NCBI RefSeq assembly: GCF_000317065.1 | Contig: NC_019701.1 | Span: 1,054,001-1,118,000 of the forward strand | Direction: 5' to 3' | DNA: 64,000 nt | Source: Pseudanabaena sp. PCC 7367 | GTDB taxonomy: Bacteria > Cyanobacteriota > Cyanobacteriia > Pseudanabaenales > Pseudanabaenaceae | In this document: piece after piece, positions 17,671 to 26,788 of the stretch | Numbering within the stretch: the stretch's first letter is position 1 | Layout of the letters: every line of letters begins with the position of its first letter | The notes under the pieces: model-generated | What the model was told of the DNA's origin: nothing | Seen by the model: the letters and a program-made list of their open reading frames with translations, nothing else | Database searches by the model: none | Position numbers and translations under genes: made by a program

Positions 17671-20271
17671 TTACTCAAACTCCGCCGCATTGGTTTGATC
17701 TGGTTTACGAACCAACAGCAAGCCCTGGCTATCTTTGAGTTGAAAGCGACGTAAGCTCTTGGCGGTATTTTCTACCTCCAGCCCAGGCGAAGCGATCGCC
17801 AATTGCCATTTGTTCAGGTCAAGCTGTAGCCAATCGCCCAGGGTAATTGTCGTTTCTGCGCCGCCCATATGCGCTACCATCGCCACCTTATCGGCCGCAT
17901 CATCGGGGTTGCTGCGGACACCATAAAAAATGGTGCGATCGTCGCCACTAATTTTGTTGAAGCGATCGAGATTGGATAGGTTATTTAGCAGCCAGGGGCG
18001 TTGATGACGGAACTGTCGTAGTTGCAGGTTGAACTCAGCCTGGATCGGCTCAGCCCTGTCAAGGTAGCGGTGGACATTGCAAACTTCGTAGCAATCCTCC
18101 ATAAACTTGATTGAAAACTCCTTGAGCTGAGTGATATCTAGTTCTTTCAGAAACTTGATCATGCCGGGACGATTGAGTTCTTTGAGGGAGTCGATCTCAC
18201 AGGTGGCCACCTCATCACCAAGGCAGCGTTGACAGGCTCGCACCACCTCGTTGAGATTATAATCACTCTCAGTCATGGCATCCTGGAGCGATTGGCCAAA
18301 TTCCCGCAATTGATCTAAATTGGCAAAACCCAGTTCCTTGAGCTGACTAAAAATATGATCGCGCTGGTAAAGTTCTTCGTCTACCTGCCAATATAAAAAG
18401 CCCATTTCCTCAGAAACCACCTTGACCCCATAGCGTTCGTCAGTATTGCGGAAAAACATCCAGGGGGCATGCATGGTGGCATTGATAAAGTCCATCGGCA
18501 AACCTGGACTAAAGCCATAGACCCAGAGGGTGACAGCATGATTATCGTAGGCATTATCGAGGACTTCGGGTAGGGTCTCGCCCAGATTCCAATTAATTTC
18601 CTTTTTAGGATCGACCTGACTACCACGCCTAATGGTGTCATGATTGGCACAGCCAGTAATCCAGCGATCGCCTTGATACATTACCTCGCATACCCGTCGC
18701 CACTTACTTTCCCAAAAACCAGCTAAGGTGGGCGTATTGTGGGCAAAAATCAAGGGCCCCCATTGAAACGCATCGGGCATTAATTCAATCATGTCCCGAT
18801 AGGTGGAAGTCTCTTCCCAGCCTTCTTCCGGCCAAGGGCGACCATCTTCAAAAACGGTGAACATCAAGCGCTCATAGCCACAGATGTTTTGCACCACATC
18901 CGCCATTGCCAGTAAATAAACATTATCTTGCTCGACTCGACCGGTGAGGGGATTGAAAAAGCGGAAATCCTGCGCGCCATCAATCCGAATGCCATCACAG
19001 CCAGTATTGATTTTGCGGCGTTGCATTTCTAGCAGAATGGCGCGGACAGTTGGTTGCTGGTGGTTGAGATCCTGGCCATACATATTTGGCCCCTTTAGGA
19101 ATTGACGATTGATCAACTCTTCGGCTTGATTGTCCGCATGACCATAGACAATGTCATAAATTAATTGCACTGGCCCAGTGGCAAAGTTGTGGAGCGTGGC
19201 GATGAGATCAATCAACTCATCGGGGCGCAGGGTTGCCATCACGGCCGGGTTGATCGCTGAAGCGGCTAAGCCAGGGATATCATAGCCCCAGTCCTCGGTA
19301 TTCGGTTTATATAACTTGAATTGAATTGTGGCCTCGCCTTCGGATACGCCCATTTCAGTCAGGGCAAAGAAGTTACTTTCCTGGGCATGTTCACTGCGGT
19401 ATTCGATCGTCGGTTCGATCGGCAATAGTTGCACCGCATCATAGCCAACGTAGTTTTGTTCCGCGGCAGTGAGCGGTTCACCAGCGGCCAACTTAGCGGA
19501 AATACCCTGAAATAGCTGGTTCAGACCTTCTAGCGATCCAGCTTCGGTGGCAGTACCTACATGGATTTGCAGAATGTTAACTGGAGCCGGTACACGCGGT
19601 AGTGTGACCTGAGTGGTGGCTGGACTGGATTTTGCCGTGCCCAAGGTAGCAGCAGCACTGATGTGAGTTTGCGATGGGGTTACTGGTTCTGATGGTGTGG
19701 ATTCTGATGCGGCGGGGACGATCGAGGTTTGGCGAAAATAATCCAAATCAGCCCGTTCTTGATGCATTGCCTCAATATCGTAGAGTTCAGCGGGGCCAAA
19801 TACACCATAGGGCAGGGAATAGGCAACCACATCCCTGATTGTGCGCAACGTGTCCATGTTGTCGAGATAGCGCAGCCAGTAGAATGATCCGGCTTGGTCT
19901 CTGCGGCCTGGTACGAGGCCATCAATTACGCCCCAGAGATATTCGCCCTGCTGGCGCAATCGCAGCCGTGAACAGACAAAGCTAGCTTCTTGTTCGATCG
20001 CCCGAAAGTCAATCTTACTGATCGGCGTGAGAATTTCTAAATAAATATCCCTGGGTAGCATTACATCTGCTAGCAGTTCCGGAGTCCAAAAGCCAATTTC
20101 AGTTTTACCATCGGGGCGATAGTGAGCACCCAGCCTGGTTGCCAGCTTTTGCGCCTTTTCCAGATATGTAGCGTTCGATTGCTCAACCTCGGCTGCCCAA
20201 TCCAGTAATGCTTGGGTTTCCGCTTCGTCGAGAGCAATATTGCGGGATGCCTTGCTAACCAATGTAGTCAC
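17671..20271 (-). CDS. gghA: Glucosylglycerol hydrolase
   Basis: 866 residues, matching cyanobacterial GghA (slr1670 type), which hydrolyses glucosylglycerol to glucose and glycerol when salt stress falls. The GH13-like catalytic core is visible: GCDGIRIDGAQDF (nucleophile Asp near 427), FTVFEDGRPWPEEG (acid/base Glu near 473) and GCANHDTIRRG (third Asp near 544). A Ser/Thr/Pro-rich linker lies at about 185-225, before the barrel. There is no signal peptide, so it is cytoplasmic. The start is GTG at 20271 with no obvious ribosome site; no better start was seen. It is transcribed divergently from the HAD-ggpS operon across a 680-bp gap, so synthesis and breakdown of the osmolyte could be controlled from one intergenic region. 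Assignment rests on overall sequence character and the GG neighbourhood. Confidence 0.88.
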   Translation of the reverse strand: MTTLVSKASRNIALDEAETQALLDWAAEVEQSNATYLEKAQKLATRLGAHYRPDGKTEIGFWTPELLADVMLPRDIYLEILTPISKIDFRAIEQEASFVCSRLRLRQQGEYLWGVIDGLVPGRRDQAGSFYWLRYLDNMDTLRTIRDVVAYSLPYGVFGPAELYDIEAMHQERADLDYFRQTSIVPAASESTPSEPVTPSQTHISAAATLGTAKSSPATTQVTLPRVPAPVNILQIHVGTATEAGSLEGLNQLFQGISAKLAAGEPLTAAEQNYVGYDAVQLLPIEPTIEYRSEHAQESNFFALTEMGVSEGEATIQFKLYKPNTEDWGYDIPGLAASAINPAVMATLRPDELIDLIATLHNFATGPVQLIYDIVYGHADNQAEELINRQFLKGPNMYGQDLNHQQPTVRAILLEMQRRKINTGCDGIRIDGAQDFRFFNPLTGRVEQDNVYLLAMADVVQNICGYERLMFTVFEDGRPWPEEGWEETSTYRDMIELMPDAFQWGPLIFAHNTPTLAGFWESKWRRVCEVMYQGDRWITGCANHDTIRRGSQVDPKKEINWNLGETLPEVLDNAYDNHAVTLWVYGFSPGLPMDFINATMHAPWMFFRNTDERYGVKVVSEEMGFLYWQVDEELYQRDHIFSQLKELGFANLDQLREFGQSLQDAMTESDYNLNEVVRACQRCLGDEVATCEIDSLKELNRPGMIKFLKELDITQLKEFSIKFMEDCYEVCNVHRYLDRAEPIQAEFNLQLRQFRHQRPWLLNNLSNLDRFNKISGDDRTIFYGVRSNPDDAADKVAMVAHMGGAETTITLGDWLQLDLNKWQLAIASPGLEVENTAKSLRRFQLKDSQGLLLVRKPDQTNAAEFE

Positions 20272-20951
20272 GATTTTTTAATAACCTTGATGCCTTCTAA
20301 TATTTACTGTGGATTTGCGGATTTACTGTTGATTTATTGGGAAGTGATCGCCAGCACAGGTTTACGATGAGCGCCATTGCCCTGCTGTTTTATGGCTATA
20401 AACCATGATTGTAGCTGTGTTTTAGCTGTGTTATTGATAATTTGATTGCTGCCTTATATTGATGCTCTATTAAGCTATTAAGTTAAGTATCAAAAGAGAT
20501 GCCTTTCCAACAATCAAAATCTATGAGTTCAATTTAACTTGTATGTCATGGCACAATTAACCTAACAATACCCAGCTAATAGGATCTAGCTAAAAATTTA
20601 AAAGTAGGATCAGTCTTTTAATTCATAATTGTAGCTAGTGTAACCTGCGATCGATCGAGATTTGAGTTAATCTCGATTCAATGACCGGATATCTTGAGTT
20701 AGGACAGATTGCTCATGCAAAACTGCCAAAAAGTAATATTTGACCAGCAATCATGAATTACATTGTTATTTCAATGTCCAAATACTGTCCAAATACTTAG
20801 ATAAGTATTTATTGACCTCGGTTGCCTGATGTATTTAGCTTTACTTATGTTAACGTTGGGTAAACCTCTATTTATGTCTATTTGACGAGGGCAATGGGGC
20901 TCGCAATCTGGGAGATTAGTAACTATTAGACATTGTAAAGTTAATCAACCA
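20272..20951. other. Divergent regulatory region of the GG cluster, 680 bp
   Basis: Separates gghA (minus) from the biosynthetic operon (plus). The part from 20760 to 20817 is dense in structure: dyad ACATTG-N6-CAATGT (20760-20777), the tandem 11-mer TGTCCAAATAC (20775-20785, 20786-20796), a perfect dyad at 20791-20810 and then TTGACC. The rest is AT-rich without recognised genes. Confidence 0.6.
20791..20817 (+). promoter_or_regulatory. Palindrome and -35-like box upstream of GG biosynthesis operon
   Basis: AAATACTTA-GA-TAAGTATTT is a perfect inverted repeat (20791-20810), followed at once by TTGACC (20812-20817), a good -35 match. The best -10 candidate, TAGCTT 18 bp further on, is weak. 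The start codon lies at 20952. Repressor or activator binding here is inferred. Confidence 0.4.
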
Positions 20952-21680
20952 ATGAACTCTGACTATTCCCTAATTCTCGCTACAGACCTAGATGGTACTT
21001 TCTTAGGTGGTTCGGCTGAACAGAAAGCTGAATTTTACCAATATGTGCAGTCCAACCGCGATCGGATATTACTGGTATTTGTAACGGGTCGTGACCTCGA
21101 TTTTATTGATGGCCTGTGCCAAGACCCAAGTTTTCCAGCGCCTGACTACATTATTGGCGATGTTGGCACCACGATCGTAAATTGGCCAAGTCGCCAGCCC
21201 CTTGATGCGGTGCAAGACTGGGTCGCTAATACCTGGGGTCAGGCTAACGATCGAGTTAAAGAAATGATGGCGAATGAGCCTGGGATTGAGTTGCAACCAG
21301 TAATGGGGCCATATCGAGTTTCTTACTTTTACAAGCCCGACCAATTGCAACAAAGTACAGTCCAGAAAGTGATTGATGCTGGATTTGATTGCATTCTGTC
21401 GGCTGACCTGTACCTGGATGTAATGCCCAAGGGAATTTCCAAAGGGCCCACCCTACTCAGGTTTATTGAAGCTTTGTCTCTGAGTGCTGAAGATGTAATT
21501 CCCGCTGGCGATACCCTCAATGATTTGTCGCTGTTTGAAACTGGCCTAAAGGGGATCGCGGTAGGTAATGCTGAACCCAAGCTAGTCGATCGAATTAAGG
21601 ATATGGAGAATGTCTATCATAGCTCTCATCCTGGTGTGGCGGGGATTTGGGATGGTTTGAAAACCTACGGCAAACATTAG
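20952..21680 (+). CDS. HAD-IIB phosphatase of sucrose-phosphatase type, probable GG-phosphate phosphatase
   Basis: 242 residues with all HAD motifs: ATDLDGTF (Asp 12 nucleophile, Asp 14), VFVTGRDLDF (motif II Thr), the Lys in MPKGISKGPTLLRF, and PAGDTLNDLSLF (motif IV). The fold and length match the sucrose-phosphate phosphatase (S6PP) group. It is followed 86 bp later by ggpS, and no sucrose-phosphate synthase is nearby, so the likely substrate is glucosylglycerol-phosphate. It is unrelated in sequence to StpA/GgpP, the usual cyanobacterial enzyme for that step. Bacterial GgpPS fusion enzymes also carry a HAD phosphatase in front of the synthase, which supports the idea. Sucrose-phosphate remains an alternative substrate. 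Confidence 0.75.
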   Translation: MNSDYSLILATDLDGTFLGGSAEQKAEFYQYVQSNRDRILLVFVTGRDLDFIDGLCQDPSFPAPDYIIGDVGTTIVNWPSRQPLDAVQDWVANTWGQANDRVKEMMANEPGIELQPVMGPYRVSYFYKPDQLQQSTVQKVIDAGFDCILSADLYLDVMPKGISKGPTLLRFIEALSLSAEDVIPAGDTLNDLSLFETGLKGIAVGNAEPKLVDRIKDMENVYHSSHPGVAGIWDGLKTYGKH

Positions 21681-21696
21681 TAGGTCATGCATAGCC

Positions 21697-21720
21697 ACTG
21701 ATAATCAAACTGATAATCAA
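21697..21720. repeat. 12-bp tandem duplication upstream of ggpS
   Basis: ACTGATAATCAA occurs twice head to tail in the short gap between the phosphatase and ggpS genes. Confidence 0.85.
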
Positions 21721-21766
21721 TCGGTAGATACTCAGTAGACACGTAAATATTTTAGGAGATTAAGGT

Positions 21767-23311
21767 ATGAAGTCCTCATTGGTAATTCTCTACCATCGGC
21801 AACCCTATGACGAAGTGATCAATGAGCATGGCATGGTGCAGTTCCGGGAAAAGAAAAGTCCCAATGGGATTGTGCCTACACTCAAAAGTTTCTTTGCCAG
21901 CGTCGATCGCGGTACCTGGATCGCCTGGAAGGAGGTGACCCAAGAACAAAAAAGCGGCTTTGAAGAGCGAGTAGTGGTTGAGCCAGATGCTAACTATAGT
22001 GTGAGGCGATTGCCACTCACAGCCGAGCAAGTGAAGCATTTTTATCACATTACGTCTAAAGAAGCCTTCTGGCCAATCTTGCACTCCTTTCCCTATCACT
22101 TTACATCTGAGTCATCGGATTGGGAAAATTTCAAGATTATTAACTTCCTATTTGCTAGTGCCGCCTGCGAGGAAGCTGCTGATGATGCGGTGATCTGGGT
22201 ACATGACTACAATTTGTGGTTAGCGCCGCTCTTTATTAGGCAGCAAAAGCCCGATGCCAGGATCGCCTTTTTCCATCACACCCCCTTCCCTGCACCGGAT
22301 ATTTTCAATATTTTGCCCTGGCGAGAATCGATCATTGATAGTCTCCTCTGCTGTGATATCTGTGGTTTCCATATACCTCGCTATGCGGAAAACTTTGTTG
22401 CCACGGCTCGCAGTCTCAGAGAAATTGAAATATTGAAGCGCGAGCCAGTACCTGCATATATGAGCAAGCGGGGGATGGCTTTGTCAGAGCCAGAAGTAAC
22501 CTTGCAAATTAAGCATCAAGATCAGGTTGTGAACGTGGACTCGGTGCCAGTGGGGACTAATCCGCAGCAAATTTTCACCCGCCTTCAACAGCAAGAAGCC
22601 CAGGAGCAAATTGAACGGATCAAGCAAGATTATGATGGTCAAAAATTGATTATTTCTGCCGGTCGGATTGATTATGTTAAGGGCAATCGGGAGTTACTAG
22701 AATGCTACGAGCGCCTATTAGATCGCCGCCCTGATCTGCACTCAAAGGTTTCTTTAATTCTGATTTGTGCTAGCCCAGCCCAGGGGATGCAGATTTATAA
22801 AACAGCGCAAGAGCAGATTGAACAACTGGTTGGTAAGATCAATGGCCGCTTTAACCAGCTCGATTGGAGCCCGATCAAGCTCTTTACCAAGCCAGTACCG
22901 TTTGCAGAGTTAGTCTGTTTATTTAAGGTGGCAGACATCTGCTGGACTACGCCGCTGCGTGATGGTTTGAATCTGGTCTGCAAGGAATATGTGGTAGCCC
23001 ACGAAGGACAAGATGGGGTGTTAATTCTGTCTGAGTTTGTCGGTGCAGCGGTTGAGCTACCCGATGCCCTGCTCACCAATACCTATTCCACCGATAACAT
23101 GGATCAAACCCTCGAAATTGCGCTATCAATGCCAGTAGCAGAGCAACAGGCACGGATGACCAAGATGTACGACACTGTCACCAAATATGATGTGAAGCAT
23201 TGGGCCGATCATTTGTTTGACATGTTCAAGCAAATTATGCCCGAGATCCAGGCTTGTTCATTACCTGGCTCTGGATCTGGACATGATGAAAAAGAAGCAA
23301 TTCTCTCGTAA
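21767..23311 (+). CDS. ggpS: Glucosylglycerol-phosphate synthase
   Basis: 514 residues, GT20 family (trehalose-phosphate-synthase fold), slightly longer than typical GgpS of about 500. It joins the glucosyl group of ADP-glucose to glycerol-3-phosphate, the committed step of GG synthesis. Visible signatures are IWVHDYNLWLAPLF, FFHHTPFPAPDIFNILPW, SAGRIDYVKGN with the Arg and Lys that bind the sugar nucleotide, and TTPLRDGLNLVCKEYV. The N-terminus (SSLVILYHRQPYDE and KSPNGIVPTLKSFF) is that of GgpS rather than OtsA. TAGGAG 9 bases before ATG 21767 is a good ribosome site. It probably shares a transcript with the phosphatase gene. In known systems GgpS is inhibited by nucleic acid binding and released by salt. 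Confidence 0.93.
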   Translation: MKSSLVILYHRQPYDEVINEHGMVQFREKKSPNGIVPTLKSFFASVDRGTWIAWKEVTQEQKSGFEERVVVEPDANYSVRRLPLTAEQVKHFYHITSKEAFWPILHSFPYHFTSESSDWENFKIINFLFASAACEEAADDAVIWVHDYNLWLAPLFIRQQKPDARIAFFHHTPFPAPDIFNILPWRESIIDSLLCCDICGFHIPRYAENFVATARSLREIEILKREPVPAYMSKRGMALSEPEVTLQIKHQDQVVNVDSVPVGTNPQQIFTRLQQQEAQEQIERIKQDYDGQKLIISAGRIDYVKGNRELLECYERLLDRRPDLHSKVSLILICASPAQGMQIYKTAQEQIEQLVGKINGRFNQLDWSPIKLFTKPVPFAELVCLFKVADICWTTPLRDGLNLVCKEYVVAHEGQDGVLILSEFVGAAVELPDALLTNTYSTDNMDQTLEIALSMPVAEQQARMTKMYDTVTKYDVKHWADHLFDMFKQIMPEIQACSLPGSGSGHDEKEAILS

Positions 23312-23434
23312 TTATTAACTATGGCGATCGCCACCTGATTTAACCGCATCTAAGTAACTACCGCAGTAATTAATGAATAAAAATATGCAAAATATGCCAA
23401 GTTAACTTTCATTGGAATACTTTGTTTATACGTT

Positions 23435-23462
23435 TAGCACTTATATCAATCTATAGGTGCTA
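23435..23462. promoter_or_regulatory. Dyad upstream of glpD
   Basis: TAGCACTTATA and TATAGGTGCTA form an inverted repeat with 11-bp arms, one mismatch and a 6-bp spacer. It is 60 bp before glpD. It is not followed by a T-run, so an operator is more likely than a terminator. Confidence 0.4.
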
Positions 23463-23522
23463 ATCATGCTAGCAGTATGGCAGTAGTATAGTTACATCAA
23501 GATATAGTGGAGCTGAGGTAAT

Positions 23523-25217
23523 ATGCGGGATTTTCAAGCAATCCAAGGTCAGACTTATGATCTGATTGTGATTGGTGGTGGAATTAATGGTGCAGCGGTG
23601 GCTAGGGATGCGGCTCTGCGTGGCCTGAAGCCAATTTTGATCGAGAAAGGTGACTTTAGCGGTGCTACCTCTAGCTGGTCAACGCGATTGGTGCATGGCG
23701 GGCTGCGCTATTTGGAATATTTTGAGTTTGCACTGGTGCGCGAATCCCTGCATGAGCGGGAAATTCTGCTAAGAACTGCGCCCCATTTGGTTCGGCCATT
23801 AATGTTAACCGTGCCGGTTTATGCGGGGCGATCGCGGCGATTTTGGAAAATCCGCGCCGGGATGCTGCTCTATGACATTTTTAGCTTTGATAAAACCCTG
23901 CCAGCCCACCGCATCTTACCTGGCCAAAAATTCAGACAATTGTTCCGCCATATGGACCCAGAGAACCTGGTGGGCGGGGCACAATATTATGATGCTCAGG
24001 CGGTCTATGCGGAGCGGATTTGCTTAGAGAATATATTATCGGCGCAGGCTGCTGGTGCGGTGGCGCTAAATTATGTGCAAGTTACTCAATTAGAGCGCAA
24101 CGATCGCCAGATTAGCAAAGTAGTCTGCCGCGATCGGATTACTAAAACTGAATTTGCGATCGATGTGAGCCCCAATGCCGTCGTAATCAATACCTCTGGC
24201 CCCTGGGTTGATCAGGTCTGTCAGCTTGGCCACAGGGGCGATCAAGATCAACCGATCGGCTCAACCAAGCGGATTGGTGGCACCAAAGGCAGTCATATTG
24301 TGGTCGATCGTTTTCCTGGCGCACCGGATAGTGCGTTGTATGTGGAGGCCAAGACCGATGGCCGGCCTTTCTTCATTGTGCCCTGGCTCAATCGGGTGCT
24401 AGTGGGGACTACGGATATTCCTTTTAATGGCAACTTAGAGGCGATCAAAGCCAGCAATGACGAAATCGATTATCTAATTACGGAAACCAATAACATTATT
24501 CCTTCGGCACAGCTAACCCGCCAGGATGTGAAGTTTACCTACTCTGGGGTGCGCCCATTGCCCAATGAGGAAGGTAAAAAGCCAGGTAGTATTACCCGCA
24601 AGCATATTCTGTACGATCATCGCCAGGAAGGGGTAGATAATATGATTTCACTGGTGGGTGGTAAGCTCACCACGTTCCGGCATGTGGGTGAAGAATTGGT
24701 GGATGCGGCCTATCGCAAAATGGGCAAAGCAGTACCTGCCTGTCCTACCCTGACCAAACCTTTACCAGGGGCGATCTTTCCCAATGATGAGCGGATTCAA
24801 AAAGCGGTGCAGGACTATCGCCACCAGTTACCGATCGCCACGATCGATCATCTGTTCAACATCTACGGTGCTAGGGCAATGGAAGTGCTAGCGCTCATCG
24901 ATCAAGAGCCCGAATTAGCCGAGCCCTTGGGCGATCGCCTGCCGGATATCAAAGCCCAGGTGTTGTTTGCAGTGGAAGCAGAAATGGCCCATACAATTAC
25001 CGATATTGTGCGCCGCCGCACCACGCTGGCAATGCAAGCCAACTATGGCCTGGATGTGCTGCCAGTAATTTCTGAGGTGCTGCAAAAATATTGCAATCGC
25101 CCTGAGCATAAATGCGATCGGGAAATAGAAGACTTTTACGAATATATGCGCGATAACTGTATTCCCGATTATCAACTAGAGCAACCAGAGTTAGCGCAAA
25201 AGTTCATGTTGACCTGA
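23523..25217 (+). CDS. glpD: FAD-dependent glycerol-3-phosphate dehydrogenase
   Basis: 564 residues. It oxidises glycerol-3-phosphate to DHAP, passing electrons to quinone at the membrane. The N-terminal dinucleotide fold is DLIVIGGGINGAAVARDAALRG (about 12-33), followed by TSSWSTRLVHGGLRYLE, a GlpD hallmark, and RPLPNEEGKKPGSITRKHIL in the substrate domain. The C-terminal cap domain (about 400-530) includes DIVRRRTTLAM. The start is ATG 23523, with GAGCTGAGG just upstream. In this cluster it would clear glycerol-3-phosphate derived from GG breakdown, opposing GpsA. A dyad lies 60 bp upstream, so it may have its own control. Confidence 0.94.
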   Translation: MRDFQAIQGQTYDLIVIGGGINGAAVARDAALRGLKPILIEKGDFSGATSSWSTRLVHGGLRYLEYFEFALVRESLHEREILLRTAPHLVRPLMLTVPVYAGRSRRFWKIRAGMLLYDIFSFDKTLPAHRILPGQKFRQLFRHMDPENLVGGAQYYDAQAVYAERICLENILSAQAAGAVALNYVQVTQLERNDRQISKVVCRDRITKTEFAIDVSPNAVVINTSGPWVDQVCQLGHRGDQDQPIGSTKRIGGTKGSHIVVDRFPGAPDSALYVEAKTDGRPFFIVPWLNRVLVGTTDIPFNGNLEAIKASNDEIDYLITETNNIIPSAQLTRQDVKFTYSGVRPLPNEEGKKPGSITRKHILYDHRQEGVDNMISLVGGKLTTFRHVGEELVDAAYRKMGKAVPACPTLTKPLPGAIFPNDERIQKAVQDYRHQLPIATIDHLFNIYGARAMEVLALIDQEPELAEPLGDRLPDIKAQVLFAVEAEMAHTITDIVRRRTTLAMQANYGLDVLPVISEVLQKYCNRPEHKCDREIEDFYEYMRDNCIPDYQLEQPELAQKFMLT

Positions 25218-25334
25218 TGTCTAAACAAGGTCATGACATAATTAAGCCATTGTTATGGGTGTTATGGGCTTGTTTCTAGATCTCAACCAGTCTCAACTAG
25301 ATCTACTTAAAAATTTTGCCCTATTTCTATTGTC

Positions 25335-25366
25335 AAACATTTTGTTAAACATTTTGTTAAACATTT
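25335..25366. repeat. 12-bp tandem repeat upstream of gpsA
   Basis: AAACATTTTGTT is repeated 2.7 times between glpD and gpsA, ending about 37 bp before the gpsA start. Confidence 0.85.
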
Positions 25367-25403
25367 CTGATATTTCTAAACTATCCAATTCAAAGCAACT
25401 GTT

Positions 25404-26444
25404 ATGGTAAGTAACCTGACTCAATCACTAGCTACCTCCCAGGAGAAGGCTAGCAAAAATGATCAAGCTCAGTCGATTGCTGGAGACGGCAATAATAACT
25501 CGATTGCCCAAAAGCAGATCACGATTATCGGCGCAGGGGCATGGGGGAGTGCGCTGGCAGATCTGGCTCAACATAATAATCACAAAGTAAAACTGTGGTC
25601 ACGCAGCAGTGAAGAAACTTTGGCAGAGGCGATCGCAGATGCGGAAGTGATCCTGTCGGCGATCTCGATGAAAGGGGTAGCTGAAACTGTTGATAAACTC
25701 AAAGCGATCGGCATCCCCGCCCAAACAATTATTATTACGGCCACCAAGGGTCTAGATCCGGCTACTACCCGTACGCCTTCTAAAATTTGGCAAGCAGCTT
25801 TTCCCGATCATCCGGTAGTGGTTCTGTCCGGGCCGAATTTATCCAAAGAAATTGAACAGGGCTTGCCGGCGGCAACGGTGGTGGCTGGGATCGATGCAGT
25901 GGCCACAGAAACGGCACAGGTTATTTTTGCCTCCGATCGATTTCGGGTCTATACCAGTAATGACCCAATTGGCACTGAGCTAGGCGGTACGCTCAAGAAT
26001 GTAATTGCGATCGCCACTGGGGTTTGCGATGGCTTGAATTTGGGTACTAATGCTAAGTCGGCCTTAATTACCCGCGCTCTGCCGGAGATCATTCGGATTG
26101 GGAGCCAATTGGGAGCGCAGCCGGAAACATTTTTTGGCCTGTCGGGGATGGGCGATCTGCTGGCCACCTGTAGTAGTCCGCTTAGCCGGAATTATCGGGT
26201 TGGGTTTGGCTTGGCACAGGGCAAAAGCCTGGAGCAAATTTTGGCGGAAATTAAAAGCACCGCCGAGGGTGTAAATACCGCAAAAGTGCTGGTGCATCTG
26301 GCTAATAATGAAAGAATCCCGATCCCGATTTCCCGCCAGGTCTATCGCTTGCTGAAGGGTAAAATCACCCCCCAAGAGGCAGTTGAAACATTGATGGAAC
26401 GCGATCTCAAACCAGAATTCTGCGATCTGTTTGAGGAAGAGTAG
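25404..26444 (+). CDS. gpsA: NAD(P)-dependent glycerol-3-phosphate dehydrogenase
   Basis: 346 residues. It reduces DHAP to glycerol-3-phosphate, supplying both lipids and, here, GgpS. The Rossmann motif ITIIGAGAWGSALADLA begins only near residue 40; the first 36 residues are a polar Ser/Gln/Asn-rich extension not usual in GpsA. Other signatures are VVVLSGPNLSKEI, GTLKNVIAIATGVCDGL (catalytic Lys region), FGLSGMGDLLATCSSPLSRNYRVG and STAEGVNTAKV. Position inside the GG cluster implies a dedicated role in osmolyte synthesis; whether the chromosome has a second gpsA cannot be seen. The N-terminal extension could mean a downstream start, but no good ATG lies near residue 36. Confidence 0.93.
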   Translation: MVSNLTQSLATSQEKASKNDQAQSIAGDGNNNSIAQKQITIIGAGAWGSALADLAQHNNHKVKLWSRSSEETLAEAIADAEVILSAISMKGVAETVDKLKAIGIPAQTIIITATKGLDPATTRTPSKIWQAAFPDHPVVVLSGPNLSKEIEQGLPAATVVAGIDAVATETAQVIFASDRFRVYTSNDPIGTELGGTLKNVIAIATGVCDGLNLGTNAKSALITRALPEIIRIGSQLGAQPETFFGLSGMGDLLATCSSPLSRNYRVGFGLAQGKSLEQILAEIKSTAEGVNTAKVLVHLANNERIPIPISRQVYRLLKGKITPQEAVETLMERDLKPEFCDLFEEE

Positions 26445-26788
26445 CACTGCGATCGGTTAGTGACATTACCTCTACGATTCATGTTAAGTAGTTTGTTACC
26501 CATACTCTGGTGGAGCAGCTTAACTAGGGCTAGGTCTATTTGCAACTGGTTATGCAGCAAAAATTTGTAATTACACCGCATTTATGATTAGTGCTACTAA
26601 TGATTTGGCTGTCAAATTATTGGTATAGTTTATTAATTGGCCTTGAAGTCCAAGTCTAATAGTCATAAGGTTTAGCAACTTAGCACCAATTCGGAAAATG
26701 ATGCTATGAAGCTTTAGGTCTGATAGATGACTGAGATTCAAAAAGCTATGTCTAAAAAATATGTCCAACAAGAGTAAGGGGAGGTGAA
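26445..26788. other. Intergenic region, 344 bp
   Basis: Lies between gpsA and the MFS gene. It holds an imperfect dyad (AATGATTTG-N5-CAAATTATT, 26599-26621) and, at its 3' end, a strong ribosome site (GGGGAGGTGA). A separate promoter for the transporter is likely; no gene was seen. Confidence 0.5.
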
